DNA from: Pectobacterium brasiliense
Lineage (GTDB): Bacteria; Pseudomonadota; Gammaproteobacteria; Enterobacterales; Enterobacteriaceae
Assembly: GCF_016950255.1 (NCBI RefSeq)
Contig: NZ_JACGFN010000001.1
Span: 1,736,001-1,800,000 of the forward strand
Direction of reading: 5' to 3'
Length of the DNA stretch: 64,000 nt
Positions 60,388 to 64,000 of the stretch are shown here, in pieces. The notes beneath the pieces are model-generated. The model worked only from the letters and a program-made list of their open reading frames with translations. It did not search any database and was not told the origin of the DNA. The translations under genes and the position numbers were made by a program. The number at the start of each line of letters is the position of its first letter. Position 1 is the first letter of the stretch.

Positions 60388-60942
60388 TTAATGTCCGGGG
60401 AAGTCAACCAGGCTATAGCAGGTGACGCCCATCTCGGTCAGGCGCTGCTCGCCGCCCAGATCGAACAAATTGATGATAAACGCAGCATCATTGACCGAAC
60501 CGCCCAGGCGACGGATCAATTTCACCGTGGCCTCAAGCGTACCGCCAGTTGCCAACAGATCGTCGATCACCAGCACATTGTCGCCGGCGGAGATCGCATC
60601 TGCATGAATTTCCAGCGTATCTGAACCGTATTCCAGTTCATAGCTCTCACTGATAGTCGGACGTGGCAGCTTGCCCGGTTTACGCACGGGAACAAACCCT
60701 ACGCCCAGCGCCAACGCAACCGGAGCGCCAAACAGGAAACCACGCGCTTCCGTACCAACAACCTTCGTCACACCAGTGTTGCGGTAGCGGTTTGCCAGCA
60801 TCTCAATACTGGCTGCATAGGCCACAGGATCTTCCAGCAGGCTGGTGACATCACGGAACAGTATGCCCGGCTTCGGATAATCGGGGATGCTTTTGATACT
60901 GTTTTTAATTAATTCTGCCTGCTGCTGCGCTGTTACGGTCAT
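60388..60942 (-). CDS. apt: Apt, adenine phosphoribosyltransferase
   Basis: A 184-residue purine salvage enzyme making AMP from adenine and PRPP. It has [45 protein letters not shown] and the PRPP-binding motif [13 protein letters not shown]. It ends YSLVDFPGH. The ATG at 60942 (MTVTAQQQ) aligns with E. coli MTATAQQ; another ATG lies one codon upstream, and the longer frame to 60978 is rejected. The gene precedes dnaX by 74 bp in the same direction, as in E. coli. The 217 bp upstream, to ybaN, hold no other gene. Confidence 0.96.
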   Translation of the reverse strand: MTVTAQQQAELIKNSIKSIPDYPKPGILFRDVTSLLEDPVAYAASIEMLANRYRNTGVTKVVGTEARGFLFGAPVALALGVGFVPVRKPGKLPRPTISESYELEYGSDTLEIHADAISAGDNVLVIDDLLATGGTLEATVKLIRRLGGSVNDAAFIINLFDLGGEQRLTEMGVTCYSLVDFPGH

Positions 60943-61159
60943 CATAGTTGTGCCTGATAAAACGTTCTGAACATACAAATGCCGGTCACCACAAGGCTTT
61001 CATCATCGCATGAGGTGATGAAGAGGCATTATGACAAAGAGGAAAATGGCGACCCGCGCACGAAAACGGTCAAATTTAGTCAAAGTGACGGGTAAATGCA
61101 ACTATCCGCACTCTGGGTGCGTATTTTTTGTATTCCCGTCACAGAGGCCGCCGATTACG

Positions 61160-61555
61160 CTATCTTTTCGGATCTGCGCCCTGCGTTTGTTGTTCTGGAT
61201 CAATCACGGGTAAACGAAGCATGAAGGTCAGCAAAATAGCCAAAATGACCAACAGCAAGATCCTGACCCAAACCAGCTTAACCAGCCAGAGCGACAGCGC
61301 GAACGTTAACAGAATCATAGTGACAGCCTTCCATTTTGCCCCCGGCGGCAACGCCCGATGTTGCTGCCAATGACGCAGATAGCTGCCAAACCAGGAGCGG
61401 TATAGTAGCCAGTCATGGAAACGCGGGGACGAGCGGGCAAAACACCAGGCGGCCAGTAGCAAGAAAGGCGTTGTCGGTAATAAAGGCAACACGACGCCCA
61501 ACGTTGCCAGCACAACGGAAACCCACCCCACTATCATCAGCAACACGCGATACAT
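61160..61555 (-). CDS. ybaN: YbaN, DUF454 inner-membrane protein
   Basis: A 131-residue membrane protein with three to four hydrophobic segments. It shows the DUF454 signature VLPLLPTTPFLLLAAWCFARSSPRFHDWLL and a C-terminal membrane pair (TMILLTFALSLWLVKLVWV, ILLLVILAILLTFML). Function is unknown. The ATG at 61555 (MYRVLLMIVGW) aligns with E. coli YbaN and follows AAGG by 5 bp; the GTG at 61561 is less likely. It is divergent from priC. Confidence 0.93.
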   Translation of the reverse strand: MYRVLLMIVGWVSVVLATLGVVLPLLPTTPFLLLAAWCFARSSPRFHDWLLYRSWFGSYLRHWQQHRALPPGAKWKAVTMILLTFALSLWLVKLVWVRILLLVILAILLTFMLRLPVIDPEQQTQGADPKR

Positions 61556-61763
61556 ATTCACCTTTATACTTTGTGCACTACTACTATGCGTTGTCTACTC
61601 AATATGCTTTGTCTACGACAATATCCATCACACTTTATCACCACCTTGCCCGATGAATTAGTTAAGATATCCTCATGCAGTGTATTAAGGCGACACAGAC
61701 CCACTGTGCCGATCTACCACGCGCCGACTCGCTGAATCATCAGCCTTACCGTAAGGGAAAAAA

Positions 61764-62300
61764 GTGAACACGCATCGATTGCTGCAGGCGCTTGAACAAC
61801 AAATTAACACGCTGGCGAAAGAGCTTGAACCGCTGGCGGATAAAGCCGTGCCACAATCGCGCTTTGATCGTCAGCTTTTCAGCAGCTACGGTACACGACT
61901 ACGTGACTATCGCGCCGAAGTTGAACAAAACCTGCACGCGATAAAGCAGTTAGTTGCAGAACAGCGCACCGATCGCGTGGCATTTCTGGCTGAAAAGCTA
62001 GTCAGCCAGATAGCCGCATTGCAGCGTGAGTTGGCGACACAGTCATTGCGCAGGCAAGAGCAAAATGCAGCCCCACAGCCGGAAGATGTGTATCACAAGC
62101 TGGCGGAACATCAGGATTATGAACGCCGTTTACTTTCCATGATTCAGGATAGAGAAAGCCTGCTCACTACGCAGACGCTCTTCAGCGAACAACAACGATT
62201 ACAGAAAGAGCTGGCGGCGCTGGAAGGACGACTGTCACGCTGCCGTCAGGCGCTGTCGCGACTGGAGCGTCAGATAGAACGCCGGGAACAAGGACTATAG
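61764..62300 (+). CDS. priC: PriC, primosomal replication protein N''
   Basis: A 178-residue, largely helical basic protein that helps reload DnaB at stalled forks. The family pattern [17 protein letters not shown] near residue 33, [19 protein letters not shown] near 113, and [21 protein letters not shown] at the end match E. coli PriC. Sequence conservation is lower than for neighbours, as is usual for PriC. The start is a GTG at 61764 after TAAGGG. It is followed at 37 bp by rsmS. Confidence 0.9.
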   Translation: MNTHRLLQALEQQINTLAKELEPLADKAVPQSRFDRQLFSSYGTRLRDYRAEVEQNLHAIKQLVAEQRTDRVAFLAEKLVSQIAALQRELATQSLRRQEQNAAPQPEDVYHKLAEHQDYERRLLSMIQDRESLLTTQTLFSEQQRLQKELAALEGRLSRCRQALSRLERQIERREQGL

Positions 62301-62337
62301 CGCGGCGGCTACGCCGAGGAAAAAGAGGAACGGATTT

Positions 62338-62508
62338 ATGTCACTTGAAAACGCCCCACCCGACGTCAAGCTGGCGGTCGATTTGATTATGCTGCTGGAA
62401 GAAAACCAGATCGAACCGCGTATCGCGCTGGCCGCATTAGAGATTGTGCGCACCGATTTTGAAAAGAAGCTATCACAAGAAGAAGATGCAGCTAAATCCT
62501 CTGCCTAA
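62338..62508 (+). CDS. rsmS: RsmS (YbaM), small conserved protein
   Basis: A 56-residue protein beginning [20 protein letters not shown] and ending with an acidic/Ser-Ala tail. It matches E. coli YbaM over nearly its whole length (E. coli: [20 protein letters not shown]). In soft-rot Pectobacterium the name RsmS was given to a regulator of secondary metabolism that includes virulence factors and antibiotics, and this is the same small family. It lies 37 bp after priC, following GAGGAACGG, and is probably cotranscribed. E. coli has mscK between this gene and acrR; here there is none. Confidence 0.9.
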   Translation: MSLENAPPDVKLAVDLIMLLEENQIEPRIALAALEIVRTDFEKKLSQEEDAAKSSA

Positions 62509-62564
62509 AGCAAAAATAACTCAGCACGTAGAGGCAACAGGAGCTAGCGCCGTCGTTCAATAGC

Positions 62565-63206
62565 TTACTCGGAGGGTTTACGTAGCGCCGGGCTAAAATG
62601 CAACATATCGATAAAGGCATCCACCAGCGACGGGGCTTCCTGATTGAGATCGAAACTTTCCGGCATAAATAGCCAGTTCTCCATCACACCAGAAAAATAG
62701 GCACGCAGCGCAATTGCCGCACGACGAGGATGAATATCCGTCGGTAACATTCCCAGACGGATGCACTCAATCAGATTTTCTTCAATATCGACATAGCAGG
62801 AAAGATAGAGCTCTTTGCGCGCGTTGTACGATTGCAACATTTCACCGACAAACTCACATTTGTGAAAAACGATTTCCATAATGGAACGCCAGTGCGTATC
62901 ACTAACCGTTAAACGCAGCATATAAATCAATAATTCACGCATCACGCGGAGTGGATTATCAGGAAATTTTGTCTGATACTCTATTTCAAACTCACTGATC
63001 TTTGACTCTGCTAACGCCCAGATCTCATCAAAGATTTCGGCTTTGTTCTTAAAATGCCAATAAATAGCACCGCGGGTCACACCAGCAGCAGTCGCAATGT
63101 CAGACAATGAAGTCGCAGACACACCATGCTCAGAGAACACTCTTAACGCAGTATCCAGTATCTGTTGCCGGGTTTCCTGAGCCTGTTTTTTGGTTTTTCG
63201 TGCCAT
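62565..63206 (-). CDS. acrR: AcrR, TetR-family repressor of acrAB
   Basis: A 213-residue TetR-type repressor. The N-terminal helix-turn-helix is at about residues 25-55 (SLSDIATAAGVTRGAIYWHFKNKAEIF), followed by a ligand-binding domain (MEIVFHKCEFVGEML, YFSGVMENWLFMPESFDL). It senses drugs and releases the acrA promoter. The ATG at 63206 (MARKTKKQAQETRQQIL) aligns with E. coli; the in-frame extension to 63266 is rejected. No clear ribosome site precedes it. Instead an 18-bp copy of its own first codons lies 23 bp upstream in another frame. It is divergent from acrA, with the AcrR operator between. Confidence 0.95.
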   Translation of the reverse strand: MARKTKKQAQETRQQILDTALRVFSEHGVSATSLSDIATAAGVTRGAIYWHFKNKAEIFDEIWALAESKISEFEIEYQTKFPDNPLRVMRELLIYMLRLTVSDTHWRSIMEIVFHKCEFVGEMLQSYNARKELYLSCYVDIEENLIECIRLGMLPTDIHPRRAAIALRAYFSGVMENWLFMPESFDLNQEAPSLVDAFIDMLHFSPALRKPSE

Positions 63207-63234
63207 GATAATTTGGTTTTTCGTGCCATATCGC
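63189..63234 (-). repeat. Tandem duplication of the acrR start region
   Basis: TTTGGTTTTTCGTGCCAT occurs at 63189-63206 (containing the acrR ATG on the minus strand) and again at 63212-63229. The unit is 23 bp, so the upstream ATG is out of frame with acrR. It opens a short reading frame of 28 codons that ends within acrR. Confidence 0.95.
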
Positions 63235-63257
63235 TGTATTTGAAGGAAAGTGAGATT

Positions 63258-63281
63258 TACATACATTCAAGTATGTATGTA
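63258..63281. promoter_or_regulatory. AcrR operator between acrR and acrA
   Basis: The 24-bp site has perfect arms TACATACAT (63258-63266) and ATGTATGTA (63273-63281) around 6 central bases. It matches the known E. coli AcrR operator in arms and spacing. It lies 52 bp upstream of acrR and 91 bp upstream of acrA. Confidence 0.93.
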
Positions 63282-63371
63282 ACATAGCATGAACATAAGA
63301 CTATAGCAGCAATGGGTTTTTGAGCTTGTGATCCATTGGTCAATTTCAAATCGGACACTTGAGGTTTATCT

Positions 63372-64000
63372 ATGAACAAAAACAGAGGGCTAACGCCTCT
63401 GGCGGCAGTTCTGATGCTTTCCGGCGGCTTAATGCTCGCAGGATGTGATGACGGCAACAACCAGCAAGGCGGCGCACAGCAGCAGATGCCTGAAGTGGGT
63501 ATTGTTACGTTAAAGACGGAAGCACTGAATGTCATGACCGAACTGCCGGGCCGAACAAGTGCTTACCGCATTGCTGAGGTTCGCCCACAGGTTGGCGGCA
63601 TTATTCTCAAACGCAACTTCGTTGAAGGATCTGACGTTAAAGCTGGCGCATCGCTGTATCAGATCGATCCTGCAACATACCAGGCAAGCTACAACAGCGC
63701 CAAAGGCTCACTCGCTCAGGCTCAGGCTCAGGCAGAAATTGCCCGTTTGACCGTTAATCGCTATAAGCCGCTGCTAGGCACCAACTACGTCAGCAAGCAG
63801 GATTACGATCAAGCCGTCGCCACGTCCCGTCAGGCTGATGCTGCCGTTCAGGCTGCTAAAGCGGCAGTGGACACCGCACAAATCAATCTGGCTTACACCA
63901 AAGTTAACTCGCCAATCGAAGGCCGCGTGGGTAAATCCACAGTGACGGAAGGCGCATTGGTGGGCACAGGCCAAGCAACGGCATTAACAACCGTACAGCA
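63372..64000 (+). CDS. acrA: AcrA, RND efflux periplasmic adaptor lipoprotein (N-terminal part)
   Basis: The first 209 codons are present, and the gene continues past base 64000. It begins MNKNRGLTPLAAVLMLSGG with the lipobox LAGC, so Cys25 should be lipidated after signal cleavage. The lipoyl half-motif VRPQVGGIILKRNFVEGSDV and a long coiled-coil hairpin rich in Ala/Gln (SLAQAQAQAEIARLTVNRY, then QADAAVQAAKAAVDTAQ) follow, then the return lipoyl strand SPIEGRVGKS. It links the AcrB pump to TolC. The ATG at 63372 aligns with E. coli AcrA. Confidence 0.97.
   Translation, partial: MNKNRGLTPLAAVLMLSGGLMLAGCDDGNNQQGGAQQQMPEVGIVTLKTEALNVMTELPGRTSAYRIAEVRPQVGGIILKRNFVEGSDVKAGASLYQIDPATYQASYNSAKGSLAQAQAQAEIARLTVNRYKPLLGTNYVSKQDYDQAVATSRQADAAVQAAKAAVDTAQINLAYTKVNSPIEGRVGKSTVTEGALVGTGQATALTTVQ

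Overview
This 64 kb window is chromosomal DNA of an enterobacterium, most likely a soft-rot Pectobacterium. Nearly every protein is a close relative of an Escherichia coli K-12 protein known by name. A secreted family 28 polygalacturonase sits among conserved genes, as expected of a pectin-degrading plant pathogen. There are no rRNA or tRNA genes, no CRISPR array and no insertion-sequence transposase.

Layout. (1) 1-3653: ybbP (cut by the window edge) and ybbA face left, with tesA, ybbO and ybbN facing right. (2) 4075-32502 is a block that lies elsewhere in E. coli: yfaY, tyrP, yfaZ, the complete leftward menaquinone operon menF/menD/menH/menB/menC/menE, an MFS transporter, the Rcs phosphorelay (rcsD, rcsB, rcsC), gyrA, an exported M20 peptidase, ubiG, and nrdA-nrdB-yfaE. 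(3) 32643-38842 resumes the ybb/yba neighbourhood: qmcA-ybbJ, cueR, copA, ybaP, ybaK. (4) 38843-48998 is an accessory stretch between ybaK and ushA: polygalacturonase, yjiA-yjiX-btsT, and two tandem tail-fibre-like discoidin proteins. (5) 48999-64000 again follows the E. coli order: ushA, ybaL, hemH, adk, htpG, recR, ybaB, dnaX, apt, ybaN, priC, rsmS, acrR and the start of acrA (cut by the edge).

Functional groups. Quinone synthesis (men genes, ubiG), nucleotide and DNA metabolism (nrdAB, adk, apt, ushA, dnaX-ybaB-recR, priC, gyrA), envelope stress signalling (Rcs), copper homeostasis (cueR with copA), drug efflux (acrR/acrA), protein quality control (ybbN, htpG, qmcA-ybbJ) and plant cell-wall breakdown.

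Most interesting signals. copA has a textbook -1 frameshift signal: a slippery heptamer, a 5-nt spacer and an H-type pseudoknot. It predicts a 139-residue, two-domain soluble copper chaperone. dnaX keeps the gamma-subunit frameshift signal. The tandem tail-fibre-like genes have nearly identical ends and divergent centres. The start region of acrR is duplicated out of frame. The gyrA leader carries two palindromes spaced 18 bp apart. A 126-bp dispersed repeat occurs three times, and a palindromic element sits at the junction where the ybb neighbourhood is interrupted. Operators are readable for TyrR (tyrP), NrdR and DnaA (nrdA), CueR (copA), AcrR (acrA), sigma-32 (htpG) and, less certainly, KdgR (polygalacturonase).
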